Below are positions 9,196 to 18,760 of a DNA stretch of 64,000 nucleotides, in pieces. The position numbers and the translations under genes are program-made. The notes beneath the pieces are model-generated. The model was given only the letters and a program-made list of their open reading frames with translations. It was not told the origin of the DNA and ran no database searches. The DNA is taken from contig SZPC01000010.1 of the NCBI GenBank assembly GCA_030263475.1, forward strand, positions 1 through 64,000, read 5' to 3'. How positions within the stretch are numbered: the first letter of the stretch is position 1; the number at the start of each line of letters is the position of its first letter. This stretch comes from OLB4 sp002050165 (GTDB lineage: Bacteria > Bacteroidota > Ignavibacteria > Tepidaquicellales > Tepidaquicellaceae).

Positions 9196-9804
9196 TTATC
9201 CAGTCCGCTTTCTCGGAAAATGTGTGCGATCGTTGATTACAACCGTAAGCTCAAGACTTTTATAAAGATTGCGATAGTCAGACTTTATCATTTCCTTAAT
9301 TTTCTCTATTCCTCTGGTATCGAGCGATCCCTTCTGGATTGCATCGAAGACAAGCAGATCACAGGCAGTTGATTTTATCCACTCTACATCAGTTTTATAG
9401 CCAATCGTAGCGATTGCATTTATCTTTGACAGAAAATTTTTAATCGTTTTCTTGTTTAGGTCAAGCGTTGAACATGAACCGAAGTAAACAATTTTGCCAT
9501 AACATTTATTTCTGAGAAATTCACCTAAATCTTCCAATGTATATATTTCGTTTGGGCTGATTGTAATTTCTCCCGGATCACCGTGAAACGTTAGGTAAAG
9601 AATCGGATATTTATCTGAGATGGATTTTCGTTTCCATTTTTTCAAATAAAATTCCAGTTCGTGACGGGTTGCGCAATCGTGGTAAATGAACTTGCAAATT
9701 CCCCGCTTCTCAAGGAGTTCAAGCATTGGTAATACAGTAGCTTTATTCTTAATATCGGTTTCCCATAATCCTTCAACGCAATATATTCCCTTCGATTTAT
9801 GCAC
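9196..9804 (-). CDS. small protein with caspase/CHAT-like His-Gly and Ser-Cys motifs
   Basis: I do not recognise this 202-residue protein with certainty. It has no signal peptide or membrane segment. A hydrophobic strand ending in H74-G75 (ILYLTFHGDPGEI) and a second strand ending in S110-C111 (KIVYFGSCST) have the order and spacing of the catalytic His and Cys of caspase-fold (CHAT/peptidase C14-like) proteins. It may belong to a small family catalogued as DUF6642, but I could not check this. The GTG start overlaps the cysS stop by one base (TAGTG), so it should be translated with cysS. The region following C111 keeps an alternating strand/helix pattern (INAIATIGYKTDVEW). Peptidase activity is an inference from two motifs only. 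Confidence 0.6.
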   Translation of the reverse strand: MHKSKGIYCVEGLWETDIKNKATVLPMLELLEKRGICKFIYHDCATRHELEFYLKKWKRKSISDKYPILYLTFHGDPGEITISPNEIYTLEDLGEFLRNKCYGKIVYFGSCSTLDLNKKTIKNFLSKINAIATIGYKTDVEWIKSTACDLLVFDAIQKGSLDTRGIEKIKEMIKSDYRNLYKSLELTVVINDRTHFPRKRTG

Positions 9805-11213
9805 TAAAGTTTTTCAAGTTTAAAACCATCTTTAGTATCAATTACCTTCCAACCCATTGCAGACAATTGATTCCGCAGGTCGTCAGCTTTCTTATAATCC
9901 TGCTGATTCTTGGCTTCCATTCGTTGTCCTGCAATTTGCATAACCTCATCCGGCACATCTAAAACTTCATCTTCATGTTCAATATCTTTTAAACCAAACC
10001 CGAAAACCTTATCCATTTCAAATGCAATTTCAATTTTTTCAACCGGGTTCAAAGCATTATCTTTAAGCATTTCCCAGAGTAGAGCAAGCGCTTCAGTTAC
10101 ATTCAAATCATCATTTATTTTTGAAAAGAACGAGGAAAGATATTTTTCGATGTTACTGTTATCAACTTTTCTTTCCTTCTCGTTGTCTTTCAAAGTCAGT
10201 ATCCGGTTTTTCAACCTTTCAAAGCTTGTACGCGCACCATCCAACGCTTCAAAAGAAAAGTTCAACTTCTTCCGATAATGAGTATTCATCAGAAAATATC
10301 TGTAGTGCATCGGATGAAACCCTTTATCCATTAAATATTGCAAGGTGAGGAACTCACCTTTTGATTTTGACATTTTACCGTCGGTTTCAAGTAGAAATTC
10401 GCCGTGAAGCCAATAGTTAACAAACTTTTCACGATTACAGGCTTCCGATTGAGCAATTTCATTTGTATGATGAACCGGAATATGGTCAACTCCGCCACAG
10501 TGAATATCGAAATTGTTCCCGAGCAGTGCTTTACTCATAGCCGAACATTCGATATGCCAACCCGGAAATCCTTTACCCCACGGTGATTCCCACTCCATCT
10601 GCCGTTGCGAATCTTTCGGGGAGAATTTCCAAAGTGCAAAATCCGTTTTGTTCTTTTTCTCAACCGAAAACTCGACGCGTTCACCTGCTTCCAATCCCTC
10701 TATATCCAGTCTTGCGAGTTTTCCATATCCGGTGAACTTGGAAGTATCGAAATAAACACCGTCGCCGGTTACATAAGTGTATCCAAGTTCTTCGAGGCAC
10801 CTCACCATGGCAATCTGTTGATGAATATATGAAGTTGCTTTCGGATTGTGTGTAGCAGGAAGAATGTGCATCCTTTCGAGGTCTTTCGTGAAGACATTTG
10901 TGTAATATTCGGCAATTTCCCAAACACTTTTATTCTCTCGTTTTGCGCCAAGCTCCATCTTATCATCCCCTTCGTCTTCATCGGAAATCAAATGACCTAC
11001 ATCGGTGATATTTAAAACGTGCGTTACAGCATAGCCGTTGATTTCAAGAACTCTACGCAAGATATCTTCAAAAAAGAAAGTACGCAAATTTCCGATGTGC
11101 TGATAATTGTAAACCGTCGGTCCGCAACAATACATTCTAACTTTGCCCGATTCAATCGGAATAAAAACTTCCTTTTTTCTGGTAAGTGTATTAAAAAGTA
11201 AAAGTTCGCGCAT
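9804..11213 (-). CDS. cysS: cysteine--tRNA ligase
   Basis: This class I aminoacyl-tRNA synthetase charges tRNA-Cys. The protein is 469 residues, the usual size. The HIGH-type motif is HIGN at 39-42, the KMSKS motif is at 280-284, and zinc ligands are visible at C30 (MYCCGPT), C223 (HIECSAMS) and the HHTNEIAQSE segment. The C-terminal DALR-like helical region ends with KADDLRNQLSAMGWKVIDTKDG, as in other CysRS. It is followed without a gap by the caspase-like gene. Confidence 0.97.
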   Translation of the reverse strand: MRELLLFNTLTRKKEVFIPIESGKVRMYCCGPTVYNYQHIGNLRTFFFEDILRRVLEINGYAVTHVLNITDVGHLISDEDEGDDKMELGAKRENKSVWEIAEYYTNVFTKDLERMHILPATHNPKATSYIHQQIAMVRCLEELGYTYVTGDGVYFDTSKFTGYGKLARLDIEGLEAGERVEFSVEKKNKTDFALWKFSPKDSQRQMEWESPWGKGFPGWHIECSAMSKALLGNNFDIHCGGVDHIPVHHTNEIAQSEACNREKFVNYWLHGEFLLETDGKMSKSKGEFLTLQYLMDKGFHPMHYRYFLMNTHYRKKLNFSFEALDGARTSFERLKNRILTLKDNEKERKVDNSNIEKYLSSFFSKINDDLNVTEALALLWEMLKDNALNPVEKIEIAFEMDKVFGFGLKDIEHEDEVLDVPDEVMQIAGQRMEAKNQQDYKKADDLRNQLSAMGWKVIDTKDGFKLEKL

Positions 11214-11404
11214 GAAAATAAATTAAACCGATTAGCTTGCAAAAGAAATTCAATATTGAAATGCGGAATATAAAACCGCAGTAGCCATCGCTATCTTTAC
11301 AGTTAATAGTTTGCTTGACAAAATGAATACAATTAATCAAAGATATTCTAATTCCGCTTTGGGCTGATACCGGAAAATACTTACATCCCGCCGAACTTAA
11401 ATTT

Positions 11405-13042
11405 TTATTTCAATAAAATTAATTTTTTGGATTGGATAAATTCGCCTGCCTCAAGCTGATAATAGTAAACCCCGCTCGAAAGTCCGTCTGCATTAAATTC
11501 ATATTCGTACACACCGGCGGACAAGGCTTGATTAATTAACCTTGCAACAATTTCACCGGTTGAATTATATACAACTAATCTGGTATGAGCTTTCTCGGGA
11601 AGCGCGAAGCTTATTACTGTAGTTGGATTGAATGGATTCGGGTAATTTTGATTGAGTTTAAACTTTTGCGGTATCTCCGACGCAATCGGCTCAATTCCTA
11701 TTTCGTCGTAGCTGAATCCTTTCAGTGAAATATTCAATACTGTATCAGCGGTCGAAACTGATACGGTTCCGTTAAAGGTTTGGTTTTGTGTTGTCGGATG
11801 AAATTTCACTTTTATTAATTCATAATCGTAAGCAGAAATCTGCGATGGAGATTCTTCAACTATAAACTCAGGGGTATTTGATGTTACGGTCGTGCCTAAA
11901 TTTCCCGTTCCGAAATTCAACACAGCAAAATATTGACTAACCGTATCGCTCACGGCGACTGTATCAAACGTATGTTCAAATTTGGATAAAGTAACTTCGC
12001 CTTCCGGTAGTGTCGGAGCGTAGGTAAAGAAACTTTTTATTCTATCGGCAAATTCCGGATGGTCAACAAAAGGACTACGGTTTTTCTGATAAGTCTGAAT
12101 ACGGTTATTTCTAAGGGTTTCGTTTTTACTAACGACATCCGATTGGTTCCACATTTTTAAAACATCTTCCATTGTTTGATCGAAAAAATTACCAATGTTT
12201 GAGCCATTATAACGTACCATGAAATAGAACAGGCATCTGGCTAAATCGCCTTTGAACAAATCACGCGGTTCAAATACTTCCTGACCTGACGAATTCAAAC
12301 CACGTTTCGAGCCGCCTTGCTGCCAGTTTGGTGTGGAAGTTACAATACCGAACTTTAAATTTCCGCGAATGCTGTTGGAGTTAACTGTAGTCGGAAACAG
12401 GTGATGTATATCGCTTTTCATCGGTTCATTTTGATTAAAGAATCCCTGCGGATAAACGTGTTCAGTATTAAATCCCTGATTTTGAGCTTGCGTGCGGTTT
12501 TGAGCGTAAATCCTGATACCGGTATAAATGCATTCGATAGTATCGCCACCGTAATCATCAATTACTGAAAACATTGCATCGCGCGCGGCATTATAACCAA
12601 GCGATATATATCCTGACGAAGTGAAATTTTTCAATGCGGATTTTAACTGTTCGTCTATAAGACCTTGTGTAAAACTGTACAGAGTATCCGGGTATTTTGC
12701 AGTACCGTTTACAAAATTAATAACGGGGTAATTTAACTCTTTAACATTGAAAACAAGGAAATCCCTGAACGTAAGATTTTGATTTGAACTAAATTTTATT
12801 GAGACAGGGAAACTGTCATTTGCCTGTACAGTGAATGAATCCGGTAAAATATCAAATTCTCCCGTTGTTGTTAGTGCACGGTTAATGTACAAATCAAAAT
12901 TAAAAGGATTGTGGAAATAAAAAGTTTCACCTGCAACTATGTTTGTTAAAACTGTGTCAAACTGCACGGTCTGAGGGCTAAACTGCGCCGGTATGATTGA
13001 GGAATTAAACAACAGCGCAATCAGAATAAAGAACTTTTTCAA
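11405..13042 (-). CDS. secreted endonuclease-I-family nuclease with T9SS sorting domain
   Basis: This is a 545-residue exported protein. A signal peptide occupies residues 1-19 (cleavage after PA-Q). Residues 22-115 form an ASH/DUF1573-like beta domain. Residues 125-345 are an endonuclease I (NucM-like) domain with EHVYPQG (194-200), DIHHLFP (211-217) and the N/R pair near 223-226, the expected metal and catalytic residues. A second beta-sandwich spans about 350-455. The C-terminal 80 residues begin NQNYPNPFNPTTVISFALPE and end SGVYYYQL...KLILLK, a type IX secretion type A sorting signal. I infer release or anchoring outside the cell for DNA degradation or phosphate and nucleotide scavenging. 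It is transcribed alone, and no other T9SS gene is in the window. Confidence 0.88.
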   Translation of the reverse strand: MKKFFILIALLFNSSIIPAQFSPQTVQFDTVLTNIVAGETFYFHNPFNFDLYINRALTTTGEFDILPDSFTVQANDSFPVSIKFSSNQNLTFRDFLVFNVKELNYPVINFVNGTAKYPDTLYSFTQGLIDEQLKSALKNFTSSGYISLGYNAARDAMFSVIDDYGGDTIECIYTGIRIYAQNRTQAQNQGFNTEHVYPQGFFNQNEPMKSDIHHLFPTTVNSNSIRGNLKFGIVTSTPNWQQGGSKRGLNSSGQEVFEPRDLFKGDLARCLFYFMVRYNGSNIGNFFDQTMEDVLKMWNQSDVVSKNETLRNNRIQTYQKNRSPFVDHPEFADRIKSFFTYAPTLPEGEVTLSKFEHTFDTVAVSDTVSQYFAVLNFGTGNLGTTVTSNTPEFIVEESPSQISAYDYELIKVKFHPTTQNQTFNGTVSVSTADTVLNISLKGFSYDEIGIEPIASEIPQKFKLNQNYPNPFNPTTVISFALPEKAHTRLVVYNSTGEIVARLINQALSAGVYEYEFNADGLSSGVYYYQLEAGEFIQSKKLILLK

Positions 13043-13281
13043 AATTTCAATTTATTTAAACCCGATTATAATAAAGTAAAATTGAATATGAAATCTCAAT
13101 TGAAACGGACTTTTGCATTTTCCGAAATTCTAAATTACTTTAATTCTTTAAAAGCGATTGTACAAATATAATATTAAACCATATTCAGTTTGTGGTTAAC
13201 GTTTATATAATTCTTAGAATGAACAATAGCTTTACCTATTGCATAGAAACTCACAGGGAATAAATTTATCTTTTCATTACC

Positions 13282-15429
13282 ATGAAAGACCTGATAAAAT
13301 CTGAACATTACTTCAACCGCGAGTTAAGTTGGATAGAGTTTAACCGGAGGGTTCTCGATTTAACAATGGATGAGAAAGTTCCCTTGTTAGAAAAGGTTAA
13401 ATTTCTGTCAATTTTCAGCACAAATCTGGATGAATTCTTTATGATTCGCGTTTCAGGGTTGAAGCGTCAGACTGACAACAATGTTGACGAGCTTACGTCT
13501 GATGGAATGACTGCGATGGAACAACGTGAACACATTTGCTTACAACTCACACCTTTGGTAAACGAACAATACAGAATTTTCAATGAAGGCGTATTGCCGG
13601 AACTCGCAAGAAATGAAATCTCTATATTATCTTACAATGAATTGAACGATTTTGAGATTGAGAAGATTTCCCGTTATTTTGATGCCGAGCTTTTCCCGAT
13701 ACTTACGCCGCTGGCAGTTGATAACGTTCATCCATTTCCAAACATCAACAACAGATCTATAGCGCTGATAATAATTCTCGATGATCCGGAGACAGAAATA
13801 ATTGATAACAAATTTTGCATTTTACAAATACCCAATAACATTAAAAGATTTTACAAAATTGAACGTGATCAAGGTATAAATTTCATACCAATAGAAGAAA
13901 TTGTAAAAGCAAATGCGGATAAACTTTTCCCGGGAATGAAAGCTTTAGCTTCGTATAAATTCAGAATAACGCGAAATGCTGACCTTGATCTGGAAGAGGA
14001 GGAGGCTTCGGATTTACTGCGGCTTATTGAGGAAGAGGTAAAAAAAAGGCGGTTGGGAATAGTTGTGCGTCTTGAAGTTGATTCCGATATGCCGGTTGAA
14101 CTAACTGAAATGTTAATGCAGGTGCTCAATCTCAGTAAGACCGAAGTTTATAGAATTAACGGATTGCTTGACCTCGGAAGTTTGATGGAACTTTACAAAA
14201 TTGATTCCAGAAATCTTAAATTCGAACCATTCACTCCAAGAATCTCCTCATTGCTTCGTTCAAAGGATGATTTATTCAATGAAATTTCCCGGCAGGATAT
14301 TTTATTGCATCACCCGTTTTATTCGTTTGCCTCAGTAAGTGAATATATAGCGCAAGCTGCAGAAGATCCGAAAGTTTACGCAATCAAACTAACACTTTAC
14401 CGCACAAGCGGAGATTCACCTATAATTAAATCATTAATAGAAGCTGCGGGAAACGGTAAACAGGTTACTGCTGTAGTAGAGCTAAAAGCGAGATTTGACG
14501 AAGAGAACAATATTGTTTGGGCGAAAGAACTTGAAAAGGCAGGTGTACACGTTGTTTACGGATTAATTGGTTTAAAGACTCACTGTAAGATTGCTCTCGT
14601 TGTTCGCAAAGAAACCGACGGAATGAAACGATACCTGCACCTTGGGACAGGGAATTACAATCCAACTACATCAAAACTATATACAGATTTCGGGTTGTTT
14701 ACGTCAAACCCTGAATTTGGTCTTGATGCTTCCAATCTATTCAACTTTCTGACGGGTTACTCAAGGCAAACCAAATACAAAAAGCTAATAGTTGCTCCGA
14801 TTAACCTTCGTAAAAAAATGATTAAGTTTATTGAAAATGAAATTGAGAATCAAAAACAATACCGCAACGGATACATTATTATAAAAGCAAATTCAATCGT
14901 TGATACAGAAATTATTTCAAAACTTTATCAGGCTTCAACAGCAGGTGTAAAAATTGATATGTTAATCCGGGGAATTTGTCGGCTTAAACCAGGAATTAAA
15001 GGAATCAGTGAGAATATCCGCGTGTACAGTCTTGTAGGCAGACTATTGGAGCATAGCCGCTTATACTATTTCAACAATAACGGAAATCCGAAAATGTATT
15101 CTGGCAGCGCTGACTGGATGGAAAGAAATTTTGATCGGAGAGTCGAAATTTTATTTCCGATTGAAGACGCTAATATACGACACGACTTGTTTAAAATTCT
15201 TCAGTTATATTTGAGAGATACAGAGAATACAAAAGTTTTACTTCCAGACGGTCGTTACATCAGTAAATGGGAATACCTTTCACCTGAAGAACGGGAAGCA
15301 ACCAGCCCACTAGATGTACACCAGTACTTTATTGACAAAATGAAGCGGAAGCATGAAAAGGAAACGAAAGCAGAAATCAGGCGAAAGATAAAAGAAAAGC
15401 AGTTAAAAACCTTTAAAGTAGCATATTAA
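13282..15429 (+). CDS. ppk1: polyphosphate kinase 1
   Basis: This enzyme reversibly transfers the ATP gamma-phosphate to polyphosphate. The 715 residues match the family length. The N-terminal domain starts YFNRELSWIEFNRRVLD. The autophosphorylated histidine is H453 in HLGTGNYNPTTSKLYTD, and the second active-site histidine is H591 in LEHSRLYYF. The ATG lies behind a 239-bp gap in which I see no convincing promoter or repeat. The half-length carB follows 4 nt downstream. A Ppx/GppA-type polyphosphatase lies 4.4 kb further on the opposite strand, so both directions of polyphosphate turnover are encoded close together. Confidence 0.95.
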   Translation: MKDLIKSEHYFNRELSWIEFNRRVLDLTMDEKVPLLEKVKFLSIFSTNLDEFFMIRVSGLKRQTDNNVDELTSDGMTAMEQREHICLQLTPLVNEQYRIFNEGVLPELARNEISILSYNELNDFEIEKISRYFDAELFPILTPLAVDNVHPFPNINNRSIALIIILDDPETEIIDNKFCILQIPNNIKRFYKIERDQGINFIPIEEIVKANADKLFPGMKALASYKFRITRNADLDLEEEEASDLLRLIEEEVKKRRLGIVVRLEVDSDMPVELTEMLMQVLNLSKTEVYRINGLLDLGSLMELYKIDSRNLKFEPFTPRISSLLRSKDDLFNEISRQDILLHHPFYSFASVSEYIAQAAEDPKVYAIKLTLYRTSGDSPIIKSLIEAAGNGKQVTAVVELKARFDEENNIVWAKELEKAGVHVVYGLIGLKTHCKIALVVRKETDGMKRYLHLGTGNYNPTTSKLYTDFGLFTSNPEFGLDASNLFNFLTGYSRQTKYKKLIVAPINLRKKMIKFIENEIENQKQYRNGYIIIKANSIVDTEIISKLYQASTAGVKIDMLIRGICRLKPGIKGISENIRVYSLVGRLLEHSRLYYFNNNGNPKMYSGSADWMERNFDRRVEILFPIEDANIRHDLFKILQLYLRDTENTKVLLPDGRYISKWEYLSPEEREATSPLDVHQYFIDKMKRKHEKETKAEIRRKIKEKQLKTFKVAY

Positions 15430-15433
15430 TTTC

Positions 15434-16924
15434 TTGCCAAGACGATCAGATATCAAGACTATATTATTAATAGGAAGCGGACCAATCGTAATTGGTCAGG
15501 CATGTGAGTTTGATTACTCTGGTACTCAGGCGGTAAAAGCTTTAAAAGAGGAAGGCTACAAAGTTATTCTGGTAAATTCCAATCCTGCAACTATCATGAC
15601 CGATCCTGAACTTGCAGATGCAACCTACATTGAGCCTATCACACCGTATTTCATTGAAAAAATTATACAGAAGGAGCAACCTGATGCAATCTTACCTACA
15701 ATGGGAGGGCAAACTGCTTTAAACACAGCGATTGCTCTTAACGAATCCGGCGTACTCAATAAATACGGTATTGAGTTAATAGGCGCAAAAGTGGACTCTA
15801 TTCGAAAAGCTGAATCGCGGGAGCTTTTCAATAATTCCATGAATAAAATTGGACTCGAAACTGCGAAGGGTCAATTCGTGAATACTTACAAAGAGGCACA
15901 GGATTTTATTGACCAGATAGGATTTCCGGTAATTATCAGACCATCGTTCACACTAGGCGGAACCGGAGGCGGCATTGCGTATAACTACGAAGAATTTGAA
16001 AATTTCGTTAACCGCGGTCTGACCACTTCACCGGTGAATCAGGTTCTTATTGAAGAGTCACTAATCGGTTGGAAAGAATTCGAACTCGAGGTAATGCGCG
16101 ACTCAAACGATAACTTCGTTGTCATTTGTTCAATTGAGAATTTCGACCCAATGGGAGTACACACCGGCGACTCCATCACCGTAGCGCCTGCTCAAACGCT
16201 AAGTGATAAACAATATCAAAAGTTGAGAGATGCGGCAAAAAAAGTTATTTCCGAAATCGGAGTTGAAACCGGCGGTTCAAATATTCAGTTTGCTGTAAAT
16301 CCCGTAACCGGCAGAATAATTGTAATTGAAATGAATCCACGTGTATCAAGAAGCTCTGCCCTTGCATCAAAAGCTACCGGATTTCCAATTGCAAAAATTG
16401 CCGCAAAACTCGCTGTAGGTTATACGCTCGATGAAATTCCCAACGATATTACCAAAACCACACCTTCGTGTTTCGAACCTGTAATTGACTATGTTGTCGT
16501 TAAAATCCCGAGATGGGATTTCAATAAATTCCGGTCACCTAATCCTGAGAGCGATGTGCTTGGTGTTCAAATGAAATCAGTTGGTGAGGTTATGTCCTTC
16601 GGAAGAAATTTCAAAGAGGCATTTCAAAAAGCAATCCGGTCGCTTGAAATTGGCCGAAGTGGACTGGGAGCTGACGGAAAAGACCTTTACACAACCGGTC
16701 AACTCCTGAATATTAAAGGTAAAGATAAAGATGAACTTATTGATAAAATTATTACAAAACTCCAAACTCCTCGAAATGATAATATTTTCTATTTAAGGTA
16801 TGCGTTGCTGCTTGGAGTCAGCATTGAGCAACTGTACACTTCAACTCAAATTGATCCGTGGTTTCTGAACCAGATCAGGGAGATTGTGGAAATGGAAAAG
16901 GAACTGACGGAATACATGTTGTGA
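15434..16924 (+). CDS. carB: carbamoyl-phosphate synthase large chain, N-terminal half only
   Basis: CarB normally makes carbamoyl phosphate for arginine and pyrimidines and is about 1070 residues, built from two homologous ATP-grasp halves. Only the first half is here: 496 residues, from a conserved TTG start (PRRSDIKTILLIGSGPIVIG) through the carboxyphosphate ATP-grasp domain (PSFTLGGTGGGIAYN, EMNPRVSRSSALASKATG) into the first part of the oligomerisation domain. It ends at QIDPWFLNQIREIVEMEKEL plus five residues. This is about where E. coli CarB reaches residue 500. No carB-like sequence follows the TGA: the 134-bp gap is non-coding and the next gene is glyQS. No carA is nearby. Either the gene is split, with the second half elsewhere as in some archaea and Aquifex, or this is a free-standing half. 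All visible ATP-grasp motifs are intact. Confidence 0.9.
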   Translation: MPRRSDIKTILLIGSGPIVIGQACEFDYSGTQAVKALKEEGYKVILVNSNPATIMTDPELADATYIEPITPYFIEKIIQKEQPDAILPTMGGQTALNTAIALNESGVLNKYGIELIGAKVDSIRKAESRELFNNSMNKIGLETAKGQFVNTYKEAQDFIDQIGFPVIIRPSFTLGGTGGGIAYNYEEFENFVNRGLTTSPVNQVLIEESLIGWKEFELEVMRDSNDNFVVICSIENFDPMGVHTGDSITVAPAQTLSDKQYQKLRDAAKKVISEIGVETGGSNIQFAVNPVTGRIIVIEMNPRVSRSSALASKATGFPIAKIAAKLAVGYTLDEIPNDITKTTPSCFEPVIDYVVVKIPRWDFNKFRSPNPESDVLGVQMKSVGEVMSFGRNFKEAFQKAIRSLEIGRSGLGADGKDLYTTGQLLNIKGKDKDELIDKIITKLQTPRNDNIFYLRYALLLGVSIEQLYTSTQIDPWFLNQIREIVEMEKELTEYML

Positions 16925-17058
16925 AAAATTCATTACCCTTAATTAAACCTCTCTAGAGAAAACGTTTCGTTTCGTATCCGGTCTAAGTCAGGCATTTTAC
17001 ATTAACTCTCAATCTGATGTTTTGTAAATTGAGAACTTCTAAATCTAAATAATTTATT

Positions 17059-18420
17059 TTGAGCAATCCGGACTTTACAGAAAAAATTATATCACTTTCA
17101 AAAAGACGGGGATTCATTTTTCAATCATCAGAGATTTATGGTGGATTGAATGGTTGCTATGACTATGGGCCAATGGGGGTTGAATTATTGAAAAACATTA
17201 AAGAAGCGTGGTGGCGGGAAATGACTTTACGTGAGGATGTCGAAGGCATTGACGCTTCTATTTTAATGCACCCGAAGGTTTGGGAAGCATCAGGACACGT
17301 TGAAAATTTTTCCGATCCGATGGTTGACTGCAAAGAATGCAAAGCAAGGTTTCGGGAAGATCAGATATCTGAAAGTGATTGTGGCAACAAAGCTTACAAA
17401 GGAAGGAAAGCATCAAAATGTATGGATGACGGAAAATTTACCGAAGCGCGAAATTTCAATCTGATGTTTCAAACCCATATCGGCCCCGTTGCAGACGAAT
17501 CGAACATTGTTTATTTACGTCCTGAAACTGCTCAGGGGATTTATGTGAATTTCAATAACGTCCGCGAAACATCCAGACAAAAGTTACCGTTTGGTATTGC
17601 ACAAATCGGGAAAGCTTTTAGAAATGAAATTAACACTAAAAACTTTCTGTTCAGAACTCGTGAATTTGAACAAATGGAAATGCAATTTTTCGTAAAACCA
17701 GGAGACGATTCAGAGTGGTTCGAGTACTGGAAGGAACAACGAATCCAATGGTTTGAGAAATATGGAATGAGAAAAGAAAAGCTAAAATTTTACGAACATG
17801 AAAAGCTTGCTCATTACGCAAAAGCCGCATTTGACATAGAATTTGAATTTCCATTCGGTTGGGGTGAAATTGAAGGTATTCATAACAGGACTGATTTTGA
17901 TTTAAAGCGACACACTGAATTCTCCGGAAAGAAACTCGACTACTTTGATGACCAGACAAAGGAGAGATTTATTCCGTACGTAATTGAAACATCAGCAGGA
18001 GCTTCGAGATCTTTTTTTGCATTCCTATGTAACGCGTACGATGAAGAACAGATCAGGAAAGAAAATCAAGACGGTTCATTTTCAACTGAGGTAAGAACAG
18101 TTCTTCACTTTCACCCATCGCTCGCACCGGTTAAAGCAGCTATATTTCCACTTGTAAATAAAGACGGAATGCCGGAAGTCGCACGCGCTATTACCGATAA
18201 CCTGAAAAAGAATTTCCGTGTCTTTTATGACGATTCCGGGGCGGTCGGAAGAAGGTATCGAAGACAGGATGAATGCGGAACTCCTTTTTGTATTACTGTT
18301 GATACTCAATCTTTACAAGATGGAACCGTAACCGTCAGAGAGCGCGACAAAATGATTCAGGAAAGAATAAATAAAGATAACCTTGAAAAATATCTGTTCG
18401 ATAAAATTGCTTTTAAATAA
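17059..18420 (+). CDS. glyQS: glycine--tRNA ligase (alpha2 type)
   Basis: This class II synthetase is the single-chain dimeric form found in eukaryotes, archaea and some bacteria, not the alpha2-beta2 form. The 453 residues begin at a TTG (SNPDFTEKIISLSKRRGF). The family start is conserved at this point, so the TTG is well supported although no Shine-Dalgarno sequence is visible. Class II motif 1 and 2 regions are seen in FQSSEIYGGLNGCYDYGPMG and RPETAQGIYVNF with AQIGKAFRNE. Motif 3 is in ETSAGASRSFFAFL. The anticodon-binding domain occupies the last 110 residues. A four-cysteine zinc insertion (CKECKARFREDQ, C...C) is at about residues 94-120. The SemiSWEET gene begins directly after the stop. 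Confidence 0.95.
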   Translation: MSNPDFTEKIISLSKRRGFIFQSSEIYGGLNGCYDYGPMGVELLKNIKEAWWREMTLREDVEGIDASILMHPKVWEASGHVENFSDPMVDCKECKARFREDQISESDCGNKAYKGRKASKCMDDGKFTEARNFNLMFQTHIGPVADESNIVYLRPETAQGIYVNFNNVRETSRQKLPFGIAQIGKAFRNEINTKNFLFRTREFEQMEMQFFVKPGDDSEWFEYWKEQRIQWFEKYGMRKEKLKFYEHEKLAHYAKAAFDIEFEFPFGWGEIEGIHNRTDFDLKRHTEFSGKKLDYFDDQTKERFIPYVIETSAGASRSFFAFLCNAYDEEQIRKENQDGSFSTEVRTVLHFHPSLAPVKAAIFPLVNKDGMPEVARAITDNLKKNFRVFYDDSGAVGRRYRRQDECGTPFCITVDTQSLQDGTVTVRERDKMIQERINKDNLEKYLFDKIAFK

Positions 18421-18684
18421 ATGGACCCCGATAAAATAGTTTTAATGATTGGTTTGATAGCGGCATTTTGCACTACATTCGCATTCCTTCCGCAATCGCT
18501 TCACACTATAAAAACCAGGCACACTAAAGACCTTTCGCTTCCAACATTGCTGATGCTTACTTTCGGTAATATTAGCTGGTTGACTTACGGAATTTTAATA
18601 AATGACATTCCGATTATTGCAGCTAATACAATTTCTATAATGTTCATTTTCACTACACTCGTCCTGAAATTAAAATATAAGTGA
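18421..18684 (+). CDS. SemiSWEET sugar transporter
   Basis: This 87-residue protein has three membrane helices and is a bacterial half-SWEET that dimerises to form a sugar uniporter in the cytoplasmic membrane. The PQ motif is in FAFLPQSLHTIKTRHTKDLSLPTL, followed by the conserved FGNISWLTYGILINDIPIIAAN stretch of the family. The ATG follows the glyQS stop without any intervening base, so it is translationally coupled. The substrate, probably glucose or sucrose by analogy, cannot be read from the sequence. Confidence 0.9.
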   Translation: MDPDKIVLMIGLIAAFCTTFAFLPQSLHTIKTRHTKDLSLPTLLMLTFGNISWLTYGILINDIPIIAANTISIMFIFTTLVLKLKYK

Positions 18685-18760
18685 ACGGTGTATCGCCTAT
18701 CGGTGTTGTAACAGGTAACCGTAGTGTTTGAAATTTTTTTATTTTGTAAACCCGTTTTAT

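Noticed and set aside
11249..11260. Perfect 12-bp palindrome TTCAATATTGAA upstream of cysS
   Set aside because: Short AT-rich palindromes are expected by chance in DNA of this composition. No second copy was seen near related genes.
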